From assembly GCA_946807835.1 (NCBI GenBank), contig OX327700.1, positions 21,984,001 through 22,048,000 of the forward strand: a DNA stretch of 64,000 nucleotides. Direction: 5' to 3'. A model generated the notes under the pieces. The model was not told the origin of the DNA. It did no database searches and was given only the letters and a program-made list of their open reading frames with translations. Below are positions 36,455 to 48,386 of this stretch, piece by piece. This stretch comes from Ailanthus altissimus. Its lineage: Eukaryota > Streptophyta > Magnoliopsida > Sapindales > Simaroubaceae. How positions within the stretch are numbered: position 1 is the first letter of the stretch; each line of letters begins with the position of its first letter. Both the position numbers and the translations under genes were made by a program.

Positions 36455-37604
36455 AAGAGTATCAGCAGCAGATCTACCTTGTCATGCGAGCCAAAAAGCC
36501 TACAATTTAACTAAAAATAGCGCACCCAAGCCAACCCTTATGATCTAACTCACATGGGCCAGCCATTTGTCCCCAAAGGCCGAGTGTATACATGGCTGTG
36601 CATCCTCTATAAGAGGTACATTGAAATGCTCGAATTCCAAACTTGAAGCCATGAATAGCAGGCTAGGCTCTAGCCTCGTCTCAAACAATATGACAGCTAC
36701 GGAAAATATCACATTTTATGGGAGTGGGTCCTTGCACTCGTGATTCTCTACAAAATTTTCTCTGACTCAAGAAAATATTTCTTTCTCTTCTACTACTTGA
36801 CACAACCTAAAATTAACAAGTTTGTTCTCACCAACTAAACAACTAATCCACATTATTACCTCCTTTTCCATCTAATCTCTTCAGAGTTGTCCAAATATCT
36901 TCTTTATTGCAGTTGCATTCATTATATATTCTTTTGTGTACAACCAAATCATTATCCAAACCCCACCCCCCTCATCTTTTTCTTCGTCAGATGCATCATT
37001 TGACCACAAAATCTAGTAATCCATACTTTTATTTTTTTTACTAAATTGTCTCATTATTTATACACTAATATCTCCAATCACTTGTTTCTTAACTGTCCAA
37101 ACTCCCAAACCATATACGGAGAGACCTAACTTCTTCAGTTCATCCATTCTGTTCTAACCTAAATGCAACATGTTCCCAAGCATAATTACAACCATTAAAA
37201 CTGTTCTTCAAAACTAAAATAAAAAGATAGAAATCAAAATTGACTACAAGTATTTTAAAATTAATAAAAAGTAATTTTCAAGCCCTTCCCTATTCTTTCC
37301 CAACTATTTAATCATTACCCCAATAACTATTCACAGGTTAGCAAGCTTCTTGATTAATCTCTTATTAATCGTTAACTTCTAATTTACTCTTACAAAAGAA
37401 AAAAAAAAGATTAAAAAACCCCTAAAACCTTCCACATAGTTCTCCAAATTCAATTACGTTTGCCAACTCTTAACTGATTTTTACATATTTTTAAAAAATA
37501 TCAACAAAGATAACAAAATTAGCAAGTGGACAAACGTAAGAAATTGATTTTTTTTTCTTTTTTTTTTGGTAAGAAACAGAATAAAAAGTGATCTAATTAT
37601 TTAC
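36455..37604. other. TRIM remainder and intergenic DNA
   Basis: 36455 to about 36740 probably belongs to the second TRIM (GC content is raised, and a GGAGTGGGTCC-like LTR trace appears near 36722). The rest holds no recognisable gene and may lie in an intron of the leftward BED transcript. Confidence 0.4.
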
Positions 37605-37800
37605 CTGATGAGTTGGTGGCGGGGATTTTGCAGAGGTCTAAAGATGGTTTTGTCGAAACCGCGTTTCTTAATTTTATGTTAAAAAAGAAACTTGAAACCT
37701 CAACATACACACCCTGGGTATCGATCCGTTTTTCTGGATTTCCGACTTGTTTTTTCTTTTTTAAATATGGAGTGTTTGGCTATCGCGTTTTGTTATACCT
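37605..37800 (-). other. Candidate non-coding leader exon of the BED gene
   Basis: On the minus strand a less AT-rich block ends CATCAG followed by GTAAATA, a good 5' splice donor at 37605/37604. It could join an acceptor just upstream of 34665. This rests on composition and the donor only; transcript data are needed to accept it. Confidence 0.35.
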
Positions 37801-38141
37801 AAAGTAGAATAAGGTTTGATGTTTCATAATTTATGATCTTTTTATGGTGAATGAAAATTTAATTTTTGTGCACAAGCTATCTAACTAGATTCTAAATTGC
37901 ACCTTACTTTTATTTAATTTCATTCTAAATTGGCTATTAAGTGTAGATTTTACCTTCTTTTTTTATAAGAGTTGACTTCATTTTTTTATACGAGTATATA
38001 TATGATTTAGTTATAGGTGGACTTAATTTAGGTGTGTCTTGATCAATTTTTTATTATATAACAAATAAATCTTTTTATATATATAATACTTAAGGGAATA
38101 GCCCAATTGATTAGGCTCTTGTTGTAGAAGTAAAAGATTTT
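37801..38141. other. Intergenic with tRNA-like (SINE-type) fragment
   Basis: The last part (about 38095-38141, AATAGCCCAATTGATTAGGC and then GTAGAAGTAAAAG) resembles the 5' half of a plant tRNA-derived SINE that stops where the TIR element begins. The match is weak and there is no tail. Confidence 0.3.
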
Positions 38142-38797
38142 GGGAAAATCTATATAAATAGCTTATATTTTAAATTTATATACTTTTATAGCTATAAAAT
38201 TGAAATTTAATTTTTAATAATCACAATATTTAAATTCAGATTATTTTATTCTTGAAGCATAATTTACGTCTTTGTTATTATTTTTTTTTAAAATTCACTA
38301 AAACAACACTTTAAAAAATTTAAATTTAAAAACTATTAGATTAAGTGTTTGAGCACTAACATTTTGAATTTTAGAAACTAAAAAGACCAATTGAGAAGTA
38401 AAAATTAAGAATATAGACAATAAAATCAGGGACAAAAAATAAAAAAAAAAACTAGAATTTCTCTCATCTTGCACGAGATGAAAGGTACGAGGAATTTTGG
38501 CTTTTTTTTTTGCTTCCAATTTTATTTTTTTTTCGGTTTATCGTATTTTTTAATCGATACATTTTATTTCTTCTCCATTTCATTACAATAAACTACTACT
38601 ATATTTTCATATTTATATTTTTACAAACTAAATATAAAAAAATCAAAATACATTATAAAACAAGTTTTTAAATTATATTATTAATAAAGATAATTTCATC
38701 CATTATTATCTTATTAGCTAATAAAGATTAACCAAATAATTTTTTACTATAAAATATTATAACCTTTAAAATAGTGGCTATTTGTGTGAATTTTTCA
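38142..38797. mobile_element. Non-autonomous TIR DNA transposon, copy 2
   Basis: The left end GGGAAAATCTATATAAATAG and the complement of the right end (GAAAAATTCACACAAATAGCC) are imperfect inverted repeats. Ends and subterminal blocks match 120-840, but this copy lacks the GC-rich cargo. No coding capacity. The flanks show only a weak 9-bp similarity, so the target duplication is unproven. Confidence 0.6.
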
Positions 38798-39857
38798 AGA
38801 TATAAAGATTAATCATTCTTATATTAATTTTGAATAAGGATTTATTTAAATTTTAGTATATGTGTAGAGTGGGTGTGTGATAATAATTTTTTTTTTTATA
38901 GAATTAACAAGTTATTATAAAACACTAGGATACGCGTCAAGTTTTACATAAAAAAATTAATTTCATATTTAGAAATTGATGTGTTGTATTTTATTTGAAA
39001 GAATAAAAATAAAAAATAATATTATTACTATAGTACATATTTTATTTTGTAAAAATATTTTTACTTCTTTTGTTGATGACGTCACATTAGTTTGCATAAG
39101 TCATTATAATTTAGGGGCGTCGTACGCCTTCGGATTAAACTCTTGATATTGCTAATGTAAAAGAAAAAAAAATTTCTTTCATGGATAAGTAATTTTCAGC
39201 AAAATGACCAAAAATATTTGGGCTTTGAAGATAATTGTATAAGACTTTTTTTAAAAAAAATTAATTAAATAAATTCAAAACCCATGCAATATATATATAT
39301 ATATAGGAAAATTTTACAAATAGTTATAATTTTGAGACACTTAACTAATTTCATCATGTATCAAATTTTATAATTTTTGTAATCAAAGAGATAATGAATT
39401 GACAAAAATATATTCCGCTTATATATGAGTTCATCCCTTTCAAAATCTATACAATCACGTTCTTCTTTAACAGAAAAAACACACATAAGTCCTTAAGAAT
39501 TTAAACGGAAATCATTTAACAATAATGACATTGTCACAAAAAATATAAAATTGATATGTATTTTGATTTATATTATAATTTAATATTGGCAATAATTTTG
39601 TAGTTATTAAAATTTATTGAAGATAGATTTTGTATATATATGTATATATATATATATATATTTAGATTGAAAATATATAATGTTTTGTATACATATTATG
39701 TGTAAATTGAATGCGCTATGTCACCATTCATATTTTATAGATTTGAAACAAAGAAAATTAGAAAATCAGTTGTTATCATATTGCCTTTTAGGGCGCAACG
39801 TGATAATAAAATTAGTCAGATTACTTTTGTTCTTATTATTATGTGGTAGAAAATGAG

Positions 39858-41813
39858 AATTTAAGTACTATTATTTATTTAAAGACAGATGATAGTGACA
39901 TTTATTGTAACTTTTATAGTACTAAGTCTTTGTATTTGAGGTTTTCAAACATTCATTAAACGATGATTGTTGTGGACAGTATATTCTTGAAAAGTCCTTA
40001 TCTTAGTTATATGTTTATAGCTGTTTGTAAAAATAAAAATAATAAATTTTTTTCATTAGCATGGGGCATTATCGATTCTAATAATGATGCATTTTGAGAG
40101 TGATTTATAGGGAAACTACATAGTATTATTGGTGATTTCAATGATGTAGTCTTCGTATCAAATTGACATGTTAGCATTGAGAAGACTATTCGTAAAATAA
40201 TTTTAAATGCTTACCATAGGGTGTGTATCTACCAATTAAAGGAGAATTCGATCACTAAGTATAAGCTACCAAGTAAAAAGAAGAAGAGAGACAGATTTCT
40301 ACTTGCATATTTGTTCACTACAAATGCGTATTGACTGTCTAATTTTTAAAATAAATTGAATAACATGCGAGATATTCGAGGTAATTAAATATTTTAGAGG
40401 ATGATGTTGGTTACAACAAGTGAAACAGATCAGTGGGTGCATTTAAAAGTTATGATATTGTGAGAAAGTTGTTAAAAATCATTGGGATACAATTTGGAGA
40501 GCAAATTAAATGCATAGGATACTCGAGGAAGCGAAACGAACGCGAAAAAAGGCAAGAAATTGAAAACAAGTTGCCCAGATTTGGGTGCCACAGCTTCAGG
40601 AGCAGGGTGCTGCAGTGCCTAGAGTTGAGACTACAGTGCCGCAGTGCTGGGTCTATAAAGTTAAGCACTATGGCTCCAAGATGCTAGCGTAGCGGCACCG
40701 GTGCGAGAAATAGCCCTCTTTTATGGAAACTTGTCCTAAGTGCATTAGAACTTTTCCAAATTATCTCCCACTTGGTTTAAGGTTTTCCTAGGTCGTCTCA
40801 AACCTATATAAAGACTCTATATTAGCTCATAAAAATATCTTTATGAGTTTCTTAGTGATCAAAACTCTAGATTATAAAAGAGATTAATTGTATTCTTTGT
40901 GAAAGTAATTGAGAGCATACTTTGTGAGGCTTGAGTTCTTTTTTATAAAAACATACTTTGTAAGGCTTGAGTTCTTTTTTATAAAAATATACTTTGTGAG
41001 TGCCTTGTGATTCAATAATAAAAGAGTGTAATCTTGATTTGCTGTGGACGTAGGTAATTTTTTGAACCACGTAAATCTTGTGTATTTTCTTCCACTCCTC
41101 TTCTTTTGTTTAATTTGTAATCGTTTGATTTTGTATTATATTTGCTTAGGTTTATTGCTTTCACTTCAATAGATATTATAACCACTAATATTGCAAAGAA
41201 TATCAATGCAGTAGCAAAACATACGCATTTCGTGCCCATAACTTTATTAGCTGAATAGATACAGGAGTTAATATAGAATAAGTTTTATAATATGAGAGAG
41301 GCCGCCAAAATTATAACCACTTAATCACATGGGCAAACTATAAAGTATAGAAGCACAAGGATTAGTCTTTGAGAATGTTAATAAATCCAGTTGACAATTC
41401 CAAGTTTGTAGTGAAGGATGACAATAAGAATAGGATAGTCGACTTAGTCACAAAGACATACAGTTGTAGGAAGATTGATTTTCATCAATTGTCATGTATC
41501 TATATAATGGCCGTATCTAAACACGTCAAGTTATAGTATTAAGGTATTTGTTCATGCTATTATACAATTAAGAATTTATTAATTGCATATAATGATTAAG
41601 TAAATCTTGTTGACCATTTGTCAGATTGGATTATTTTAAATGAGGTTTGAAATATTTAGATATAACCTCTAGTTGCACATAGATAGTCAAGTAGATGTAG
41701 AAAGAAACTTGTACCGTTTCAAGAAAAGAGCCTTTAAAGAATGTATGTAGTAGGTGTAAGCAATACGGACATAACCGATTGACATGTCAAAACCCTGTTG
41801 TATTACCCTTATA
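39858..41813 (+). pseudogene. mudrA-type transposase pseudogene (interrupted)
   Basis: Translations along the plus strand match MULE transposase in order: YLKTDDSD (39880 region), then VVDSIFLK at about 39969 corresponding to the first catalytic Asp motif VDGTFLK, IAVCKNKNN and LAWGIIDS, a SIEKTIRKIILNAYHRVCIY stretch at about 40175-40240, LEDDVGYNK just before the solo LTR, TNIA and HTHFVPITLL after it, a SWIM-type zinc finger at about 41440-41520 (YSCRKIDFHQLSCIYIMAV, His replaced by Tyr), and a CCHC knuckle at 41746-41787 (CSRCKQYGHNRLTC). Stops and frameshifts occur throughout, so it is inactive. Confidence 0.85.
40459..41171 (+). mobile_element. Solo LTR inserted in the transposase pseudogene (713 bp)
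   Basis: GATAT occurs at 40454-40458 and again at 41172-41176. Removing the insert plus one GATAT restores a continuous transposase frame (S-Y-D-I-I-T-T-N-I-A). The insert starts TGTGAG and ends TTCAATA, and contains CTATATAAAG (a TATA-like site, about 40804), a 46-bp tandem duplication near 40927-41010, and a GTGGACGTAGG...GAACCACGTAAATC motif typical of plant copia LTR ends (about 41043-41073). The GC-rich palindromic module is at about 40585-40705. The CA terminus is altered to TA. Confidence 0.75.
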
Positions 41814-42369
41814 AAGATGATGTCTCATTTAGTTTTCTTTTTTTGTTTGTTTTTTATTTTTTGTGATGCCTACTATTTTGTATTTAACTAATCAACCATT
41901 TTGTTATTGATGTATTTTCTCCAATTATGTATTTTGATAATTATTACACACTTGCATGGATAATTCTCATATCTTAAAGATGTTTGTTATAATTGTATCA
42001 TAATTTTGACAATATTTCCTCTATACTTTAGACATTTTTCCAACCCTGTAATAAAAGTGTTTTGAAATAATATATTACACCACAAATCAACTAATACATA
42101 AATGTCAATGCTTTATTGCAACTCATTACACTATAAATCAATAACTATTTTCTCTCTAAAAAATGATCCATTCTCAAGCCCAAAGTCCAATGTACGCCAT
42201 AACATTAAATACTATAAATTTACAAGTAAATACTCTACAATCACTACTCCCTAACGTTTGTTAAGGCATTCATTTCTTTAAGTGCATAACATTGTACGAC
42301 AAAAAATTCTAAACAACATCACTCATTGCTACAAATAAAACTAAGTATGATGGAGATATAATAGTATCA

Positions 42370-43250
42370 TCATGCACACGGTTGTTAGATGTCCCTCAAT
42401 AACTCTATCAACATAACCTCTAATGCTGGAGTCATATATAGAAACCTGTCGCCGTATAAAATCTATCTCAACTGTAACCCAACACTTATCCTGATAATTG
42501 ACAGGAATATACACCTAAAATTATAGATAAATATACATGTATTAAAATTATGCAATTGTTCAACATAAAAATGTGAAAGTGTGTGAAAACATATATATTT
42601 TATCAACATCGACCCAAGGTTTACAACCATACAAGTGTTCTTTGTCCCCTTGATCATATTGTAATATCTCAAGGTCCCAATTTATCGACAATAAAACTTG
42701 GTGGTACTCTAAATAGATTCCCAAAAAGGACTCTTGAAGACAACCAAATTCTAATAAAATGTATCATATCAACCAGGATAACCTAATATGTTAATGTCAT
42801 TTAGTAGAGGTAATTAGTAATACTTATAAAAAATATGATTCTGTTATTGTACATCGTTGGGGGTAATATCTTGGGGTATTTAGACTGTTGAAGGTGAATA
42901 AATCTTAGATACTTATTGATGTGCTATTATATAAGAACGCAACACTAAATTATCATTGTTCAACTATAAAAAGGAATATTTAACTTTTAATTGAAAATAT
43001 TTACGACTTTTTCTAACCAGTGATTTAAAAGTGTTTGAAACTATGAGTAATGAGCATCAACGCTAGGCAAATCTACTTGTCCACTACTTTTTCCAATCCA
43101 CTCCACAAACCTTGCATGTAGTGTCAAATCAACTGGGTGTATAGGATCTACATCAACTGTATGTTGCACAATCTTCTTGACCCCTAATTGTTCTTTTCTT
43201 CTCTTCAATCTACTATAAAGAGGATTCGTAAAGAGCATATACATAACCTA
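42370..43250 (-). pseudogene. Ulp1-like (C48) cysteine protease domain, 3' part of gene
   Basis: On the minus strand a segment at about 42770-42590 reads LSINWDLEILQYDQGD then YGCKPWVDVDKIYM. After a probable intron (AG acceptor just before 42514) it continues VYIPVNYQDKCWVTVEIDF and YDSSIRGYVDRVI. This is the Ulp1/SENP peptidase core: VYIPVN, the HW motif (here CW, so the catalytic His is replaced), and the Asp in the YDS motif. The later active-site Gln and Cys motifs were not found. The open frame at 43244-43041 (VDVDPIHPVDLTLHARFVEW) lies upstream in the same direction. Ulp1 proteins cleave SUMO; this copy is probably inactive. Confidence 0.7.
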
Positions 43251-44678
43251 TGTAGGTTTATATTCCTATCCAAACTTGCTTGCCTACTTAGTCCTATCGG
43301 GTAACACCTGAACACTGCCCTTTGCTAACAAGCTTGCTTGACCTTTGATTGATGCTATACTAGCTAACCGCAAGCACACGCTATCGTATCAAGTAATATA
43401 TGATTTTAAGTCTAGATATCGAAACCACATGGACTATTCGATCTAATTCTATAAATCAAATACTAAAATTGTACCTAAATAACTTTTATTCAGAAAATAT
43501 TAACTTGAAATTTAATTAACTAATCTAACTCTAACAATTAAACTAAATAAAAATAAATGGTAGAATTCACAAATAAAGATAATATAAGATTTCGACTCAT
43601 TCCCTAGCATTTCATTGGATTTATTAACTCTTAATTAATTTTTTAATACATTATCACAAGCCTCTGTCGATGGTCGAATGACTATATTATACATTCTAAC
43701 AATTACCTATATGTCTATGGTAATCAAATTAGAATGTAATTCATTAAGATCAAGTCTAAATTATACCATACATGCCATTAGGCATATGTCTATCCTAGAT
43801 GGAACCATAATCGTTACCCTATGATCATGCATTATACTATCCTAGGCTAAACACATGAATCCATCTATCGAGTTCATCATGGTTCCTTAATTATTCAAAA
43901 TATTGATCAAGTATAATAAAAGCATTAAACACAAGATAGAATAAATCAATTGAATGTATCAAGTTCATAAACTAAAAATTAACACAATCCAAATTCATAC
44001 TAGGTTCACATAGTTAAACCCTAGATGAATAATTTAGCCCATCACAAAATCAAAAGTATCAAATCAATTCATAAAGATCAACAAGAACAAGAACATAATG
44101 ATAAAGAAAGAGAAGAAAAACTAATCAAAGTGACTATTTGATGTGCTTTTCGCTCAATCTTGACTTGAAGCTTGAATCTTAATCTTGGTTCTTCAACCCT
44201 TGACTTTGATCTTTGATTTTATATTGTGAATTTCTTCTCTAGGTTTTTGCCTCTTTTGTTCTCCTTTCCCTAATTAGGATTTTTGGACTTCTATTTATAG
44301 GTTTATGTCTTCAAATTAAGGTTAAACATCAAATACAAGTCAAACTAGGATTACTGTTCATAAGTTACTGTTCTAGCGCTGCCACACTGCGGTGCTGAGA
44401 TACTATTTTGGGCACTGCAGCGCTCACTTATAGATGTTGCGGCATTGAGTACTATAGTAGATCACTATTCTTAATCACTGTAGCTCGTTATTGTAGCAGG
44501 TACTATAGCAATGTGATTTTTTGGCTTATTTTCATTAGAGTTTCGACCTTATTTACTCTATTGACTCTAAACCTACAAAAATAATAATAAAATACATCAA
44601 AAACCAAACAATCTTAATTTTTACGAACAAATATTAAGTTTGAAAGATGAAAATATTAGATTTAATGAACCCATATCA
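43251..44678 (-). mobile_element. Solo LTR inserted in the Ulp1-like pseudogene (about 1.43 kb)
   Basis: Plus-strand ends are TGTAGGTTTATA and CCCATATCA. Flanks are ACCTA (left) and ACCTT (right), a 5-bp target duplication with one mismatch. It interrupts the minus-strand pseudogene. The orientation is inferred from the minus-strand start TGATATGGGTTC followed by a GTAGGTTTAGAG-like leader seen in plant LTRs. A GC-rich palindromic module lies at 44363-44470. No internal region, so it is a solo LTR. Confidence 0.55.
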
Positions 44679-44683
44679 ACCTT

Positions 44684-45590
44684 TGGCTGATAATTGGTCT
44701 AAATCTAACTATAAGGAGAATTAACATCTAGTTGATAATTAGTCAATGGTACTTGAACAATATATCAAATTTTAAGAAAGACAAGTTCTATAAACAAAAT
44801 ATAAATTAAACATCATAGATAATTTACTTGATGTTCAAACACGCCTATACACAAAGGAGAATATTGCAATAATTTTCTGATTATTGCAATCTCTTGCATA
44901 ATCTCTTCTTTATCCTTTCTCTATTGCTCACAAGTCAGCATGTACTTGTCGCAACTGAGATTGGGCCTCTCACATCTCTTGCCTTATCAAAGTAACCTTG
45001 CTATATAATGTATCAATTATTTGTCAGTAGTAGTCATTTGGATATGTCAATGCTGCGATGTGTTGTTTAAATTGGGTCTAATAAATTTTAAGAAGAAATA
45101 CATTAAGCAACCATTTGATTCATATATATGTTAATAGAGGTATATTATACCAAATAATATACCTGATCATGAACTAAATCAACCTCCTAATTATGGTCAC
45201 GAAAGTCTATAGAAGGGTTATTTGGATATGTAGGTGGTGTTATATGTTGTTGAAATTGGGCCTAATAAATTTAAAATATATGTTAATCAAGCATGAAATT
45301 CTCCTATTTTCAAGTTAGATATAAGTGCAAACTCTTATTGACTAAAACGGATGTGCTTATGTTCATCAAATATAAAACCTCATCATCTATATCATAAGTT
45401 TCCACTGGAGTAACAAGTGATGAGCCAAAATGTTCGAAAAATTTATGCATTGCAAGCCCAAGATATGACCTATACATGTGCCTCTCCATATTTATTTTTA
45501 ACGCTCGGTCAATTTTCTTTTATAATATCAAAAGCCCGTGTCTTGAAATAGCATGCAATGGTGGTAGAAAAATGGTTTGTAACTGCAATG
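44684..45590 (-). pseudogene. 5' part of the Ulp1-like pseudogene
   Basis: The minus strand shows discontinuous but protein-like segments: INMERHMYRSYLGLAMHKFF and SSLVTPVETYDIDDEVLYLM (about 45500-45340), and further on a charged, possibly coiled-coil stretch LIRQEMREAQSQLRQVHADL (about 45000-44930). They lead toward the protease segment beyond the solo LTR. Two related segments (AQFKQH, about 45070 and 45265) suggest an internal duplication. Function of this region is unknown. Confidence 0.45.
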
Positions 45591-46231
45591 TTTAATTTTT
45601 TTGAAACTAGGTTGTTCCTTAAAAAATTAAAAAAATATTGATTAATAACAATTAAATAAATTTATAATTATTAAAAATTTAATTAAAATAAATAAATAAA
45701 TAAAATTAAGGTCACACGCTGAGCGATAAAATTATTACATCTAAATCCCAAATTCAGACGCAACAATCTTACAAAACCACAAAATCACCATCACAAAATC
45801 ATCATCATTAATCTAATCACAAAATCACCCATGTCCATTTTTCCATTATTTCATCAAATCACCATATATACTTCAATTAATTAAAAATATATAATTAAAT
45901 ACATTACCTCATTTTGATGTTTATTATAGTTGTTTACTCAGTCAATCTATCATCCTTTGTCACTACCATTAAGCTATCATGTAGGTAGGGAAAATTTCGA
46001 TTTAAAGATTTAGATAATTTTGAGTTGAGAGAAAAATTAAGTTTAAGGGTATTTCTGTCTAATTTTAATGTCTTTGGCTACAAAAGTTAGAAAATTTCAT
46101 ACATGATTAACTTAGCTAAGTGGCCTAAAATTTTAATTATTTGCTAAAATTTCCCAAATATTTAATGGGTAACATGAGAGAAAGAGAGAGTAGTGACTTG
46201 GTTGACATAGTTATTGGTGTAGTAAGATTAA

Positions 46232-47486
46232 GGGTAAAGGACACTAAGACCTCCCAAGATTTTTCAACAGGAACTTGCAGACCTCTGAAGCTCTAAAAAG
46301 GCCATAGAAATTTTGTCAGAAGACGATTTTCATTTGATTTAACAATCAAAAGGGTAAACTCAACTTTTGACTATCAAATAGGTAAAAAAATACTATTATG
46401 CCCTTGTATTTTTAAAATAGAGGGATAAAAATTTGCACTTGATAGGACTTGAACCCAAGACTTTTAACTAGAAATCAAGCATTGTAACTATTATGCTACA
46501 AGAATTTTACTAAGTTTATTTATTTTTTATAATACAATACAATACCCTGAACAATGAATTAAATAAATTTAATTTAAAAGAAATTAAATAAAAAATAAAT
46601 TAGAATTTAAGAAAGAATTAGGTGGCCATCGATCACAACTGACCACTGTGGTCAACCCCTGGTGATTAATAGCAGATGAACTTCATATTTACATCATCAG
46701 ACTCTAAATTCTAAGATCTATGCGATAGTGCAGTTATTTTTGCCAATGGATCACCGGAGGAGGGCCAAAATCAAGAACAAAGTAACGACCGTCATATCTT
46801 TATTGCCAAACAATAGTGAGTGGAGTTGCACTACCATCATCATTATGGTCGTTGGCTGAAGATCTAATGGATGGAGGTGGCGATATAGCTCTACTCACCG
46901 CTATTTGGCAATAGATATATGATGGTCACCACTTTGTTCTTGTTTTTTTTCCCTCCTTCAATGATCAAGTAACAAAAATAGCCACACCATCGCATAGAAT
47001 TAGAAATTTAGAGTTTAATGATGTAAATTTTAAGTCTATCAGCCACGGTTACCGATAACTAGTGGTGATAATCACCGGTTGATTCTTTTTTCAAAATTTA
47101 AAATTTATTGACTTTAGTTTTTTACTTTAAATTTAAGTTATTATTCAGGGTGCAGTATTGTATGTATAGAAAATAAATAAAGTTGGTGTCAATAAAGTTC
47201 TTGTAGTACAACGATTAAGGTGTTTAATTTCTAGCTAAAGGTCTTGGGTTCAAGTCTTAATGTGTTGTTATGTTTTTAGCGCTCCATTTTTAGGCTCATT
47301 AAGGGTAAAATATGCATAACAATCGTAATACAGAAGCATAATGGTATTTTGAATAATTTTGACCTATTGACCGTTAAATCAGATAGAAACTATCTTTCTA
47401 TAAGGAATTCTATAGCTTTTTTAAAACTTCAAGAGTTTGCAAGTCCCTTTTAAAAACAAACTTAAGAGTCTTAATGTCTTTTACCT
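46232..47486. mobile_element. Fold-back Mutator-like element F
   Basis: TAAGATTAA occurs exactly at 46223-46231 and 47487-47495, a 9-bp target duplication characteristic of Mutator-type elements. The ends are GGGTAAAGGACACTAAG and, complemented, AGGTAAAAGACATTAAG. The two halves are complementary over almost the full length, each arm being about 600 bp, so the element can fold into one long hairpin. It has no transposase. Both arms contain a tRNA-like stretch (GTAGTACAACGATTAAGG ... GGGTTCAAGTC in the right arm). It lies 77 bp from the right end of element E. Confidence 0.85.
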
Positions 47487-48155
47487 TAAGATTAATTTAA
47501 CATTTCTCTAAACAAGATTAATTTGGCATTTCTCCAAACCTTCATCTTTGAACACCTTTGCAAAGATTGGATTATTAATCAAAGTACATATATTTTCTCA
47601 CAGGTTTACTTACAGCCAACAAATAAAGTGTTAGAACAAACCTTTTCTAATCCAAAGAACAACGAGGTCTCTATCTGAAATGTAATCCCCACAATCAATT
47701 CTTGATGATTAGTTGTTGTCATCGCAACGACAATAACAGTAATGCTTCCATTCTTTGGAGACATTAAATCAGTCATTGGAACTTTTGGTTTCATACCCCT
47801 TGACTTTATTTTGAATGCAATTTTTTTCAACTTAACATTTAAACCATAAAAAAAGAATCCCACTTTTTGGCTGAATATGAGCATTGTAGTGGTTTTTTCA
47901 GCACTGGGAATCATAGCAGCCATTGCAGCAATTAGACAAATAATCATTGAGGCCAAAACTTATCAATTGTTTATTAATGTATGATCAGGCTAAGTTGGCC
48001 CATTGGCTGACATTATGAGTTGACCATTCTAATATACTGTAACCAATGTTATTATTATGATTTCTAGATGGAAAGCCTTGTTAGGAATGACCCATGATTT
48101 TCAACAAGCTGTTAGGTATTCAAGATCACCTCAGTTCTTTACTTTTTAATAAATC
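47487..48155 (-). other. Intergenic with an unassigned 116-codon frame
   Basis: The minus-strand frame 47956-47606 has a hydrophobic start and a mixed composition less skewed than most frames here, but I do not recognise a family and see no adjoining exons. It could be a captured gene fragment or chance. Confidence 0.25.
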
Positions 48156-48386
48156 TGTCAGAATTATGAGAAAATATAAAATTTTCACTATAATAAAAAA
48201 AATATGTACAAGAGGTAGCCTTTATATAGACTTAGCACTATTATAAAAAAAGAAAAAAAATAAATCTACTTTATTTAATAAATATGTCTTATATTAGTAA
48301 TATATCTTATATAAGTAATATGTTCTATATAAGAAGTATAATCAAAATAGGACAATGCTTTTTAAATAAATAATCTTATGCCAATA

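Larger units (their letters stand above)
39306..46155. mobile_element. Mutator-like element E with transposase and Ulp1-like pseudogenes
   Basis: The left end (GGAAAATTTTACAAATAG) and the complement of the right end (GGGAAATTTTAGCAAATAA) match, and similarity continues inward for at least 90 bp (both contain ATCATGTAT followed by AAATTTT). The flanking 9-mers (ATATATATA, AAATATTTA) match at 7 of 9 positions, consistent with a decayed Mutator target duplication. Inside are a mudrA-type transposase pseudogene on the plus strand and a C48/Ulp1 protease-like pseudogene on the minus strand. Two solo LTRs (40459-41171 and 43251-44678) were inserted later; without them the element is about 4.7 kb. 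Mutator-like elements carrying Ulp1-like genes (Kaonashi-type) are known in plants. Confidence 0.75.

Noticed and set aside
42463..42672. 69-codon minus-strand frame
   Set aside because: It is a different frame from the Ulp1-like segments and runs through the probable intron; not the real product.
47606..47956. 116-codon minus-strand frame as a gene
   Set aside because: No recognised family or adjoining exons; kept only as an unassigned frame in the intergenic entry.
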